This document shows, one piece after another, positions 17,467-26,614 of a stretch of 64,000 nucleotides of DNA (positions are counted from its first letter, which is position 1; each line of letters begins with the position of its first letter). The notes under the pieces were generated by a model. That model ran no database searches, was not told where the DNA came from, and saw nothing but the letters and a program-made list of their open reading frames with translations. The stretch is from Pirellulimonas nuda (GTDB taxonomy: Bacteria > Planctomycetota > Planctomycetia > Pirellulales > Lacipirellulaceae): positions 4,588,001-4,652,000 of the forward strand of contig NZ_CP036291.1 in NCBI RefSeq assembly GCF_007750855.1, given 5' to 3'. Position numbers and translations under genes: made by a program.

Positions 17467-18312
17467 ATGCCCTCACCCAGCCAACGCGACCCGCTCTACC
17501 TCAAGCTGCTGCGGCACGCGGTGCTGCTGTTGTTTGTGGCGATCGCGCTGTGGCCGGTGATGGACGTCGTGTCGATCTCGCTCAGACCGGGCAATCAGCT
17601 CCGCACCACCCAGTGGCGGCTGATCCCCGAGGGGGCGACGTTCGAGTCGTACGCAGCGCTGTTCCGCGACCACCCGTTCTTGCGATGGGTGTGGAACTCG
17701 CTGGTGGTTTCGGCGGCGGTCACCGTCACCGGCGTCGCGCTGGCGTCGCTCAGCGGCTACGCGTTTAGCCGCTGCCGGTTTGTGGGCCGGCGTGCTTTGA
17801 TGCTGGCGGTGCTGACCACGCAGATGTTCCCCGCTACGATGCTGCTGCTGCCGCTGTACGTGATGATCGCGTGGCTGGGGCTGCTGGACACGTACCTGGG
17901 CCTAGTGGCGTTCTATGTGTCTACCGCCCTGCCCTTCTGCGTCTGGCAGATGAAGGGCTTCTACGACACCATCCCACCGGCGCTGGAAGAGGCCGCGCGG
18001 ATGGACGGCTGCTCGCAGTGGCAGGCCTTCTACCGCGTGGTGCTGCCGCTGGCCGCGCCGGGGCTGGTGATCACGGCGCTTTTCTCGTTCCTGAGCGCCT
18101 GGAGCGAGTACCTGGTGGCCGCCCAGGTGCTGCAGAACGAAGAGATGTTTACGCTGCCGCTGGGCCTCAAGAGCTTCCAGGCCAGCATGAGCACCCAGTG
18201 GGGCCTATACGCCGCGGCGTCGCTGCTGGTGAGCGTGCCGGTGGTCGTCGTGTTCCTGGTGCTTAGCCGGTACCTTGTGTCGGGGATGACGCTAGGATCG
18301 GTGAAGGAATGA
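17467..18312 (+). CDS. Sugar ABC transporter permease, MalG type
   Basis: A 281-residue inner-membrane permease of the carbohydrate-uptake (CUT1) family. It has six predicted helices and the EAA loop at about residues 176-195 (LEEAARMDGCSQWQAFYR), which contacts the ATPase. With the permease half of the upstream fusion it would form the membrane channel. The ATG at 17467 gives a standard N-terminus with a hydrophobic first helix (LLRHAVLLLFVAIALWPV). The 151-base spacing from the upstream gene, filled by a strong stem-loop, is unusual for a CUT1 operon. Confidence 0.92.
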   Translation: MPSPSQRDPLYLKLLRHAVLLLFVAIALWPVMDVVSISLRPGNQLRTTQWRLIPEGATFESYAALFRDHPFLRWVWNSLVVSAAVTVTGVALASLSGYAFSRCRFVGRRALMLAVLTTQMFPATMLLLPLYVMIAWLGLLDTYLGLVAFYVSTALPFCVWQMKGFYDTIPPALEEAARMDGCSQWQAFYRVVLPLAAPGLVITALFSFLSAWSEYLVAAQVLQNEEMFTLPLGLKSFQASMSTQWGLYAAASLLVSVPVVVVFLVLSRYLVSGMTLGSVKE

Positions 18313-18342
18313 CCAAGTACATACGCGCTGCTGCGTGAACAA

Positions 18343-18563
18343 GGGAGAGGTGGAGATGCCTGGGGATTGGGGGATGGGTGAATCAGTCGCATTGGTTGAT
18401 CAGCTGGGCACGGCTAGTGGGAGAAGCTTGAGAAGACGAATGAGGCATGGAACGAAGTTGGTTCCCCATCACTAGGCCCTGGAAGAAGTTGTACTCTGCA
18501 CCCAAAAGGCGCACGCACTCACAATCGCCCATCCCCACCTCTCCCGTCATCCCCACCTCTCCC
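18343..18563. repeat. Short direct and inverted repeats in the malG-malK gap
   Basis: The 291-base gap 18313-18603 contains a 16-base unit catccccacctctccc twice in tandem (18530-18545 and 18548-18563), and a near-perfect inverse copy (15 of 16) at 18343-18358. No gene is seen in the gap. The pieces could fold into a long hairpin over about 220 bases. The function is unknown. Confidence 0.65.
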
Positions 18564-18603
18564 TTCCCGTAAGCAACGCACTAGCTTTCACCCGTCCCAA
18601 AAA

Positions 18604-19662
<1,059 letters not shown>

Positions 19663-19675
19663 CGATCCGCCGAGG

Positions 19676-19745
19676 GCCGGAAGCGTCAGCGCCCGGAGGC
19701 ACGTCGCGCGTTGCCCCGGCCCCTCCGGGCGCGGGCGCTTCCGGC
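19676..19745. terminator. 22-bp inverted repeat between convergent genes, probable bidirectional terminator
   Basis: Arms 19676-19697 and 19724-19745 pair over 22 positions with a 3-base central mismatch, around a 26-base loop. They lie between the converging ATPase and sugar dehydrogenase genes. The arms are GC-rich without a clear T-run. The position supports transcription termination in both directions. Confidence 0.6.
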
Positions 19746-19774
19746 TCCATTGCGTCCCGCGTTCGTGGCTGCTG

Positions 19775-21526
19775 CTAGGCGGCTTGGCGTCGGCGGATGC
19801 CGAGCGCTGCAATTGCGCCGAACGCGGCCAGCAGCGTCGCCGTGGCGGGTTCCGGCACGGAGGCGGCCGTGGCGGCCTGGGCCGCGGCGGCGAAGTTCGC
19901 CCGCCACAGCTCGTACTGCGACTGACCGATCACGCCCCCCTCGGGGTCGTTGGGCAGGGTTCCCGACGGGGCGCCGACGTGGTCGCACCACACCGTGTAA
20001 TCGGCGGCGTCTACAGCGCCGTCGTTGTTGAAGTCGCCCGGCAGCACCCCCGTGATCGACGCGAGCCGACGGACCATCCCGTCGTGCTTGTTCAACAAGT
20101 AGACCTCGCCGTCCGGCCCCGCTGCGATGCGGACGTCGGTCCGGCTGAGTCCGAAGTTCTGGCTCGCGTTCCGGATGATCGCTAGGAGCGTCGTGGGCGA
20201 GCCGCCGCGCGTGAGCCGGAGCTCGGAGATCGGGGCCAAGTGGCCGCCGCTGTACTGGCCGACGTTGGTCAAGTCGTCGCGCAGCTCCAGGTCGCCAACG
20301 CCGACCGAGTAGAGCGCCCCGCCCTGGGCGAAATCGCCGAAGAGGTACCTCCCGGTCAGCCCGGGGAGCGCCTCGCCGCGGTAGACGGGGCCCCCGGCGA
20401 CGGCGATCAGGCCGTCCGGCTGGTTGTTGTTGTTCAGGTCGTGGTCGTACTGCGCCACCGGGTAGGTGTATGGATCCGCAGGATGGTCGACCGGCAGGTT
20501 GTCCACGACGTTCGCGTTGACCACGCGGAAGGTCCCCTCGCTGACGCTCCAGCCGTAGTTGGCGCCGGCGACCCCCAGGTTGATCTCCTCAACATTGGCC
20601 TGGCCGATGTCTGCGATCAGCATCTTCCCTGTCACGCTGTCCCAGTCGAAGTTGTGCGGGTTCCGCAGGCCGTAGGCCCACACCTCTTGAATCACGTCGG
20701 CCTGGCCGACGAACGGGTTGTCGCTCGGCACGGTGAAGGGATTCCCCCCCGAGGCGAGCGGGTTGACCCGCAGCAGCGAGCCGTGCGGGAAGCCCTTGCC
20801 GCCGCTGCCGGCCGCGTTGATCGAGATGTTTTGCGCGGTGTTGTTGGGGTTCCCGACCCCGCCGCCATCCCCCAGCGCGATGTACAGGTTCCCGTAATCG
20901 GGGTCGCCCGGCGCCGCGTTGGGGTTGAACCCGATCTCGCCGACGTTGTGGTCGTTCTCTGGCTGACCAACGCGGATCAGCTCGCGGTACGAGCTGGGGA
21001 CCACAACGCCGTTGGGATCGACGGACCACTCGCCGATCACGGAGTCGTGGTTGAGCCCCGGGGGCGAGTTGAAGAACTTGGGAGAACCCACGGCCGCCGC
21101 AAAGGCGTTGCGGCTGTGGGCGGTGTAGAACTTCCCCTGCCCCGCGGCGCCGGGGGTGTTGAAATCGGGGTGGAACGCCAGCCCCCGCAGGCCCGTCTGG
21201 ACGCCGATGTTGCCGTTCTGCACCTGCGAGTAGATGTTGAAGAACAGCGTCGGCGTGGGGCTCGCGTCGGTGGGGTTGAACGTGTAGATCGCGCCCCGCT
21301 GATCGTACACATAGGCCAGCCCCGGCACGCCCCCGTGGACCAGCCCTTCCAGCCGGGGCGCCTGCCCGGAGCTGTTGGGGATCCGCAGCACGTCTTCTAC
21401 TTCGACGCTGAAGCTAGACAGCGGGATCGCCGCACCGATCGGATTGCCCGTGGGAAAGTCGGCCAGGAGCGGCCCGGCGATCAGGCACAGCGTTGCGGCA
21501 ACCAACAGCGGGAGAGGGCGTTGCAT
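19775..21526 (-). CDS. PQQ-dependent sugar dehydrogenase with dockerin-like module and PEP-CTERM tail
   Basis: A 583-residue exported enzyme of the glucose/sorbosone dehydrogenase family, which oxidises aldoses using PQQ. Features in order: a signal peptide (LLVAATLCLIAGPLLA), then a six-bladed propeller with TGLRGLAFHPDF, HNVGEIGFNP, GDGGGVGNPNNTAQN and EVWAYGLRNPHNFDWD, as in YliI-like aldose dehydrogenases. A dockerin-type repeat follows (DFNNDGAVDAADYTVWCD), then VPEPAT, a helix and RRRQA. The ATG at 21526 is chosen for the signal peptide; the open frame extends to 21595 without one. It faces the alpha-glucan locus and could oxidise sugars released there, but the link is only positional. 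Confidence 0.88.
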   Translation of the reverse strand: MQRPLPLLVAATLCLIAGPLLADFPTGNPIGAAIPLSSFSVEVEDVLRIPNSSGQAPRLEGLVHGGVPGLAYVYDQRGAIYTFNPTDASPTPTLFFNIYSQVQNGNIGVQTGLRGLAFHPDFNTPGAAGQGKFYTAHSRNAFAAAVGSPKFFNSPPGLNHDSVIGEWSVDPNGVVVPSSYRELIRVGQPENDHNVGEIGFNPNAAPGDPDYGNLYIALGDGGGVGNPNNTAQNISINAAGSGGKGFPHGSLLRVNPLASGGNPFTVPSDNPFVGQADVIQEVWAYGLRNPHNFDWDSVTGKMLIADIGQANVEEINLGVAGANYGWSVSEGTFRVVNANVVDNLPVDHPADPYTYPVAQYDHDLNNNNQPDGLIAVAGGPVYRGEALPGLTGRYLFGDFAQGGALYSVGVGDLELRDDLTNVGQYSGGHLAPISELRLTRGGSPTTLLAIIRNASQNFGLSRTDVRIAAGPDGEVYLLNKHDGMVRRLASITGVLPGDFNNDGAVDAADYTVWCDHVGAPSGTLPNDPEGGVIGQSQYELWRANFAAAAQAATAASVPEPATATLLAAFGAIAALGIRRRQAA

Positions 21527-21704
21527 GTGCGAGCGAGTCGTTGAAGAAAAGATCTGAAGGGTGCGGCGCCCTGCTGTAGCAACCCTAGTATACAAGCCGG
21601 CCGCGGTTAGCGGACGGTTCCGGTCGGGGGAGGGCCGCGATCGCGCAGCGCGCGTCGGACGGAACCAAGGGCTCCTGTCTCTCCTCGCATTGAACCAAGA
21701 AAAA

Positions 21705-21741
21705 GCCGACCGGCCCTAGGGGGCTGCCAGGGCCGGTCGGC
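21705..21741 (-). terminator. Rho-independent terminator
   Basis: A perfect 13-bp stem (21705-21717 with 21729-21741) and 11-base loop. Read on the minus strand it is followed at once by TTTTT. It lies 13 bases beyond the stop of the minus-strand gene ending at 21755, so it ends the PEP-CTERM cluster transcript. Confidence 0.9.
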
Positions 21742-21754
21742 AACAAGGCAACCG

Positions 21755-22651
21755 CTACGCTAGGCGGGCGCCGGTGCGACGCAGCGCCGCAGCGCCGACC
21801 AGGCCCGCGATAGCGAGCAACCAAGTCGAGGGTTCCGGAACCGCGGTCGCCGAGACGAAGCTGAAGCTAAACGGCGCCGAATCGCTCAGGGTTGGCGACG
21901 CGCTCAGGTCCTTCAGCACAAACGTCGCCTCGAACGGGGTTCCCGTCGCTGCCGAGGCGTCCACGGCAAACACAGGCAGCACCGACCAGTCGGCGCCGGG
22001 GCCCAGCATCAACGTCTCTCCGACGCCGGAGAACAGCGGCGCGCCGGAGGCGTCGTGGATCGTCAGCCCCGGGGTGATCGACGTCAGCATCATGCCGACG
22101 CTCACGCCGGCCACAGACGACTTGTAGGCGTCCCCGCTGGCGTTCAGCAGGTAGTGCCCGGGGTGCGTGCCGCCGTCCAGCCCGTCGTACTGAAGCAGGT
22201 TGTCGATGGGACGGATCGTCAGGTCGCCGTACTCCTGTTCGATGGGGTCCGAGGGAAACGTGGAAGCCCCCAGGCCAGAAACCAGCTTGCCCGCAAAGGC
22301 GCCGGCGCCGGGCAGCAACGCCAGGCCGTCGTCGCCGTAGTACGGCTCTGGCAGGCTGTCGTTAGCGCTGAACGCCGGGGTCGGCGCCAGCGGGTCGCCG
22401 GTATAGCCGTACGAGCCGATGCGGTGGAAGTGGTTGCTGGTCGGCGTGTCGACGAACGTGTGAGAAAGCAAGAACGTGAGTCGCTGGTAGTTCGGGTTCG
22501 ACAGGCCGGAGTACGACCCGAACCCGATGACAGGCGCGTTGTCGACGCCGACATGGTAGAGCGTGATGCCCGGTTCTGGGGCGGCCTGCGCGGCGCCGAC
22601 CACAAGCGGCAGACAGAACAAAGCAGGCAAGCAGTAACGTAAAGCGTTCAT
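21755..22651 (-). CDS. PEP-CTERM protein, All3515-like (Zur-repressed family candidate)
   Basis: A 298-residue exported protein. The ATG at 22651 has GGAAG 7 nt upstream and gives a clean signal peptide (LPALFCLPLVVGAAQA). The body has HVGVDNAPVIGFGSYSGL, LLSHTFVDTPTSNHFHRIG, SYGYTGDP and YYGDDGLALLPGAGAFAGKLVS. The HFHxIGxYxYTG and LLPGxGxFAGKLVS pattern resembles, from memory, the All3515 family of Zur-repressed PEP-CTERM proteins. The C-terminus is VPEPST, helix, RRTGAR. It is the last gene of a minus-strand cluster and is followed by a strong terminator. A role in zinc or other metal response is inferred from the family only; no clear Zur box was seen upstream. Confidence 0.7.
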   Translation of the reverse strand: MNALRYCLPALFCLPLVVGAAQAAPEPGITLYHVGVDNAPVIGFGSYSGLSNPNYQRLTFLLSHTFVDTPTSNHFHRIGSYGYTGDPLAPTPAFSANDSLPEPYYGDDGLALLPGAGAFAGKLVSGLGASTFPSDPIEQEYGDLTIRPIDNLLQYDGLDGGTHPGHYLLNASGDAYKSSVAGVSVGMMLTSITPGLTIHDASGAPLFSGVGETLMLGPGADWSVLPVFAVDASAATGTPFEATFVLKDLSASPTLSDSAPFSFSFVSATAVPEPSTWLLAIAGLVGAAALRRTGARLA

Positions 22652-22812
22652 AGAGGTACTTCCAATGAAAGTTTGTGAAAACAGGAACAGAATCAGAAGC
22701 GCGCACCCTCGGCGGCTCCTCTGAGGCAGAGGTCTTTCTCCGGACGAAAGATGCCAGACACGTGGCTTGGTCGGCGGCATGCGCCGACGGACCGGCTCGC
22801 TTGCCGTCGTGC

Positions 22813-23193
22813 CTAAGAGGCTACGCCCGGGGGGCCGCGGGGGCGTCGCCGGTAGCAGGCGCCCTGCTCGGTGGGTCCCTGCCGCGTCGGGCTGGGGGCT
22901 CGACCCACTTGGCCGCCATGCACGGAAGAGACTTCTAACGCCACCGGGGCGTGGAAGGTGGCGAGCAGCTCGCAGAGCGGGCAATCGCCCGACTCAAGCC
23001 CTGTACGCTCCCCCGGAGCGGGACCCGTCTGTTCATTCTCGCCTTGGACCCCCGCACACTGCAGCGGCGCGCAGGTCCACTCCGAGTGCATGCAGCCCAG
23101 CGCGACGTGCAGCGCATAGCCGCCGCAGGCGACGGCGCCCACCAGCACCACCAGTGCGATCCGCAGTCGGTCTTGGAGCCGGATCGGGTCCAC
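22813..23193 (-). CDS. Small Cys-rich single-helix membrane protein (paralogue of 26159-26539)
   Basis: A 126-residue protein starting at GTG 23193, one base after the stop of the preceding gene, so it is probably translated by coupling. A membrane helix lies at about residues 10-30 (LRIALVVLVGAVACGGYALH). Then come Cys pairs: CMHSEWTCAPLQC and, near residue 70, CPLCELLATFHAP. The GYxLH motif at the end of the helix and the CxxCxLLA motif recur in the protein at 26159-26539. The CPLC-type motif recalls DUF2946-like small metal-linked proteins, but no family is firmly recognised. Metal binding by the Cys pairs is plausible. The last 40 residues are disordered and Pro/Arg-rich. Confidence 0.6.
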   Translation of the reverse strand: MDPIRLQDRLRIALVVLVGAVACGGYALHVALGCMHSEWTCAPLQCAGVQGENEQTGPAPGERTGLESGDCPLCELLATFHAPVALEVSSVHGGQVGRAPSPTRQGPTEQGACYRRRPRGPPGVAS

Positions 23194-23194
23194 G

Positions 23195-24223
23195 TCAGCG
23201 GGCTCCCCAGAAGAACCGCCCGCGACGCGCCGACCGTAGGCCGGCGGCTGTCGGCGCCAGCGCGATGCAGCTCGCTAGAGCGGCGAGCAGCGCCGCGCCG
23301 GGTTCTGGGACCGGAGCAGAAACGCCTATCGCCGCCGTCGGCGGTGGTCCGTAGTGCGTCCGCCAGCAGTCGTAGTCTCCCTGATCGACGACGAGGTTGA
23401 AGTCGCCGTCGGCCGCGAGGTCCGCCGTGCTGCCAAGCGTGTCGCGCCACACGGTGTAGTCCGCGGCGTCTACGGAGCCGTCGGCGTTGTAGTCGCCGGG
23501 GAGCGTTGTCGAGTGGAACAGATCGACGCGCGCGTTCACCCAGGGGCGGGCGAGTTGCTCAAGCTTCACGACCGACGCGCCGGGGGTCGACCAGATGACG
23601 TAGAACGGGTCGGAGGCCTCCAGCCCCTCCATCCGCAACTGCATCGAGATCAGATAGTAACCCTCGGCCGGCGCCGAGCCGTTGTTCACGTCTGTGTCGT
23701 CGTCCAGGTAGAAGAAACGGTGCTCGTGCATGAAGCCATTCGCGCCGGTGGTCTCGATCGTGTGCCCCGGGACCATGGTCGGCGTGCCGTCGACGGCCGC
23801 GAACTGGTTGTTCTTGCCGTACAGGTAGAGGCGGTAGTCTGCGCCCGGGGCCGCGCCGAACGACACGTCGTCTAGCGTGGCGCCGTCGCCGTCCCAGTAC
23901 AGCAGGTTCGACGTGGCGCACACGCCGCGCATCGACAGGAAGTCCCAGTCCAGGTTCGTCGAGCCGGGCAGCGCGGACGTCCCCGGCGGCAAGATGGGCG
24001 AGGCGCTCGACAGCGCGTTGAAGCCCGGGTTGTTTTCTGCGTAGCTCGCCGGAAACGGGCGTGTGAAAACCCGCGTCGCCTGGGCCGTGCCGGCGTCGAG
24101 GTCGCTGATCCCGACCGTCAGCCTGCCCCCCAACTGCTGCACAAGGATATCGGTGTGCTGAGCGACCGCGGCGCTGGCGCCGAGGCCCAGCACAATGAGC
24201 GTGAGGATGCGGATCGGAATCAT
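23195..24223 (-). CDS. PEP-CTERM protein with choice-of-anchor-M-like domain and dockerin-like module
   Basis: A 342-residue exported protein. The signal peptide (LTLIVLGLGASAAVA) is followed by QHTDILVQQLGGRLTVGISD, then NLLYWDGDG and FMHEHRFFYLDDD. The HTDI opening, the YWDG block and the closing PAEGYYLISMQLRMEGLEASDPFYVIW segment also occur in the next gene (24313-25137: HSDIFVASQGG, DLYYWDG, ADGVYWMTLTAGVEGLTESAPINLVW), so they are paralogues. The pattern resembles surface-anchored choice-of-anchor-M proteins, some of which sit near metal ABC transporters in Actinobacteria. A dockerin-type repeat (DYNADGSVDAADYTVWRD) and a PEP-CTERM tail (VPEPGA) follow. After the tail helix the protein ends in Arg-rich residues. 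His residues in the body could bind metal; this is not proven. Confidence 0.75.
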   Translation of the reverse strand: MIPIRILTLIVLGLGASAAVAQHTDILVQQLGGRLTVGISDLDAGTAQATRVFTRPFPASYAENNPGFNALSSASPILPPGTSALPGSTNLDWDFLSMRGVCATSNLLYWDGDGATLDDVSFGAAPGADYRLYLYGKNNQFAAVDGTPTMVPGHTIETTGANGFMHEHRFFYLDDDTDVNNGSAPAEGYYLISMQLRMEGLEASDPFYVIWSTPGASVVKLEQLARPWVNARVDLFHSTTLPGDYNADGSVDAADYTVWRDTLGSTADLAADGDFNLVVDQGDYDCWRTHYGPPPTAAIGVSAPVPEPGAALLAALASCIALAPTAAGLRSARRGRFFWGAR

Positions 24224-24312
24224 GTTCAGGCGATGACGGGATGGGGGATCCCCAAGGGTTGCGGGACCGGACCGACCGGCCCCGCAACCTGGGAAGGCTT
24301 GGCAGCGGATGT

Positions 24313-25137
24313 CTACGCGCGACTTGCGGCGCGGCACGCGAGGCCGCAGCCGCACAACAGCGCGAGTGCTACGGACGACGGCTCGGGGACGCTCGCGTGG
24401 GCGTCGACGAACTCTACCGCCTCTTCGAAGTAGGCGAGGCTGCTGAACCGGCCGAGGTCCATCGGGTCGCCCGATCCCTCGAATATCTCCAGCAGTCCCT
24501 CAAACTCTTCGGCGGCGTCGTCGTCGTCGATCAGGCTGCTGGCGAGCCACACCAGGTTGATCGGCGCCGACTCGGTGAGCCCTTCTACGCCGGCGGTGAG
24601 CGTCATCCAGTAGACGCCGTCCGCGGCCGGCCCGGAGAGGCCGAACAGCGGGTGGTCGTCCAACGAGCCGTCCGGCGCCGTGGTCGCGAAGGGAGAACCG
24701 CCGCCGATCACGAACGACACGCCGGGCTGCGTGTTGGGGGCGAAGTTCACGGCGCCCAGCCCGTCCCAGTAGTAGAGGTCGCTGGTCGCGCCGCCCAGCG
24801 AGAAGCTCTGCAGCGTCGCCGAGACGTCGGCGTCGCCCGGCAGCGGAGCGGCGCCGGCGACCTGCGACGCGTTGGAGCCGAAGAAGCCCGGCTCGTCGCG
24901 CTCAAACGTGAAGAAGAACGGCGGCGTAGACGCCGCGGGCTTGATGAACACGGCCTCGAAGACCTTGGTCTCCAGGTCGAAGGAGGGCCCCCCTTCTTCC
25001 ATGTCGAGGTCGGCCGCCGCGCCAAGCACCACCTGGCCCCCTTGGCTGGCGACAAAGATGTCGCTGTGCGCGACGGCGAGCGTAGGCATCAACACCGCGG
25101 CAAGTGCGGCTGCGCCGCGGATCATCGTAGAAAGCAT
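24313..25137 (-). CDS. PEP-CTERM protein, paralogue of 23195-24223
   Basis: A 274-residue exported protein. A signal peptide (AALAAVLMPTLAVA) is followed by HSDIFVASQGGQVVLGAAAD, and later DLYYWDGLGAVNF and DGVYWMTLTAGVEGL. These match the neighbouring PEP-CTERM protein but without the dockerin insert. Before the tail there is an acidic, Asp/Glu-rich stretch (about residues 205-235). The end is VPEPSS, a helix with two Cys, then AASRA, which is weakly basic for a PEP-CTERM signal. The 89 bases after it hold a 9-bp stem (24257-24265 with 24281-24289). It is co-oriented with the whole 21.7-26.5 kb cluster. Confidence 0.75.
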   Translation of the reverse strand: MLSTMIRGAAALAAVLMPTLAVAHSDIFVASQGGQVVLGAAADLDMEEGGPSFDLETKVFEAVFIKPAASTPPFFFTFERDEPGFFGSNASQVAGAAPLPGDADVSATLQSFSLGGATSDLYYWDGLGAVNFAPNTQPGVSFVIGGGSPFATTAPDGSLDDHPLFGLSGPAADGVYWMTLTAGVEGLTESAPINLVWLASSLIDDDDAAEEFEGLLEIFEGSGDPMDLGRFSSLAYFEEAVEFVDAHASVPEPSSVALALLCGCGLACRAASRA

Positions 25138-25193
25138 TGGACTATTCCTGAATTAAGAACAAGAGCTGGGAGAAAAAAAGCCACGGGCCGCCG

Positions 25194-26003
25194 CTACTCG
25201 GGCGGCCTGGCAAAGTTAAAACCTTCCTGGCACCACTGGGCGACCTGCTCCGACGCCAGGGCCTCGACGTGGCCGTCCGCGTACAGGTAGTTCGCCACCC
25301 CGCCGGCGTGACGATCGACGGCGATGCCGCCGCGCACGTCGTTCCACACCGCGCCGGTCGAGGCGTTGCTCGCGAGGTTCTGCTCGCTGAACCACTCGTC
25401 CGACTCAACGTGGTCGTAGTTGGTCGCTACCTGGGCGATCGTCACCTCGAACAGCACGATCGTCTTGTTGGTGGCGGGCAGGTCGTACAGGCTCGCGTAG
25501 CGCCCCTCGTTCTGCCGCTGCATCGCCGCCCGGATCGGCGGCGGCAGCCCGGGGGAGATGCGGTCCTTCTTGCGCAGGTAGGCGTTGAACGCGTAGCTGG
25601 TGAGCTTGCGCTCGGCGCCCGCCGGGGCCAGCCCCTCGGCCACCCGGCCCGCTACCGTGGCCCGCGCCTGGTCGATCTCGTCCTGTTCTTCCGGGCAGTA
25701 GCGGACCTTGTCCACGTCTTCCATGAAGGGGCGCAGGCTGTCGATCCACGACTCCGACTGGTCGTGCCCGTGGGCCACCAGCGGGAACTTGCCGTTGTGC
25801 ACCGTAGCGAACTGGTGCACCGCCAGACCCAACTGCCGCATGCCGCTGGCGCACTGGGTGCGCCGGGCCGCGGCCCGGGCCGCCTGCACGGCGGGCAGTA
25901 ACAGCGCAACCAGCACGCCGATGATGGCGATCACCACCAGCAGTTCGACAAGGGTGAAACCGGCGCGGTTAGGCGCGCACCGGCAGCGCAGGACTGGGCG
26001 CAT
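25194..26003 (-). CDS. Prepilin-type (DUF1559-like) secreted pseudopilin
   Basis: A 269-residue protein with a prepilin leader and helix ([22 protein letters not shown] at about residues 13-34), then [20 protein letters not shown], as in DUF1559 and related planctomycete prepilins. The C-terminus has a H-X9-DG-like tag ([18 protein letters not shown]), with ten rather than nine residues between His and Asp. It is shorter than classical DUF1559 proteins. ATG 26003 gives the short basic leader; the open frame extends upstream without a plausible signal. It sits upstream of the PEP-CTERM genes and may form a surface fibre with them. Confidence 0.85.
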   Translation of the reverse strand: MRPVLRCRCAPNRAGFTLVELLVVIAIIGVLVALLLPAVQAARAAARRTQCASGMRQLGLAVHQFATVHNGKFPLVAHGHDQSESWIDSLRPFMEDVDKVRYCPEEQDEIDQARATVAGRVAEGLAPAGAERKLTSYAFNAYLRKKDRISPGLPPPIRAAMQRQNEGRYASLYDLPATNKTIVLFEVTIAQVATNYDHVESDEWFSEQNLASNASTGAVWNDVRGGIAVDRHAGGVANYLYADGHVEALASEQVAQWCQEGFNFARPPE

Positions 26004-26064
26004 CGAGGGCGTCCTTATGGCAAAGGGGGGGGTGGGCAGCTTTGCGCGCACGGTGGGGCTACGC

Positions 26065-26088
26065 GCCGACGGGTCGGAGCCCGTTGGC
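26065..26088. repeat. Copy 4 of dispersed palindrome GCCGACGGG-n6-CCCGTTGGC
   Basis: An inverted repeat with one G:T pair, in the 155-base gap upstream of the prepilin gene. It is the same family as 16-37, 1759-1782 and 37057-37080. It may terminate the transcript of the small Cys-rich gene to its right or be a REP-like element. Confidence 0.55.
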
Positions 26089-26158
26089 TGGTTGCGTCCA
26101 GAGCGTGGAGCGGCGGCGCACCGACCGTGGGTCGATGAAACGCGACTGCCGCGGGGGG

Positions 26159-26539
26159 CTACGCCGTGGGGGCCGGCGGGCCGCGCGGGTCGGCGAGCCG
26201 GTGGGCCGCCGCCGGGAAGACGCTGCGCGCGAGGGGCGCAGGGTGAGAGACGCTTTCGCTGCGGTCCGTGGCGGGCGGCAGCGCGGTCTGCCCGGCCCGC
26301 ATCTGGGCGAGCAGCGAGCACACGGCGCACGATGCAGCGTCGTGCCCTTGGGTCGCGGCCCGGAATCCGTCGGCCGCGATCGGCGCCCTCGGGCCGCAGC
26401 AACTGCACGACGCCGACGCACAACCGCTGTCGGCGGCGGGCGCCATCAGCGAGTGCAGGCTGTACCCCAGCCCCGCGATGACGCTGTACAGCGACGCGAG
26501 GGTGAGAGCAACGAGCCTGTGGCGCCAGTGGCGGTGCAT
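26159..26539 (-). CDS. Small Cys-rich single-helix membrane protein (first gene of the cluster)
   Basis: A 126-residue protein starting at ATG 26539. An N-terminal helix ([21 protein letters not shown]) is followed by a Cys cluster (CASASCSCC) and then [10 protein letters not shown]. It shares the GYxLH end of the helix, the total length and the CxxCxLLA motif with 22813-23193, so the two bracket the cluster as paralogues. The remainder is Pro/Ala/Arg-rich. The Cys groups suggest metal or redox chemistry outside the membrane; this is inference. It is probably the first gene of the minus-strand cluster, 155 bases upstream of the prepilin gene. Confidence 0.6.
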   Translation of the reverse strand: MHRHWRHRLVALTLASLYSVIAGLGYSLHSLMAPAADSGCASASCSCCGPRAPIAADGFRAATQGHDAASCAVCSLLAQMRAGQTALPPATDRSESVSHPAPLARSVFPAAAHRLADPRGPPAPTA

Positions 26540-26614
26540 CGCCCTATCGTAGACGTGCGCCGCACAGTTAGCAACCACAGCGTAGCTTATCCAAGCGATC
26601 GCGCGTGGCCGCGT

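Noticed and set aside
26540..26614. Possible Zur or metal-regulator box upstream of the cluster (gtgcg-c-cgcac)
   Set aside because: The palindrome is only 5 bp per arm and does not resemble known Zur boxes.
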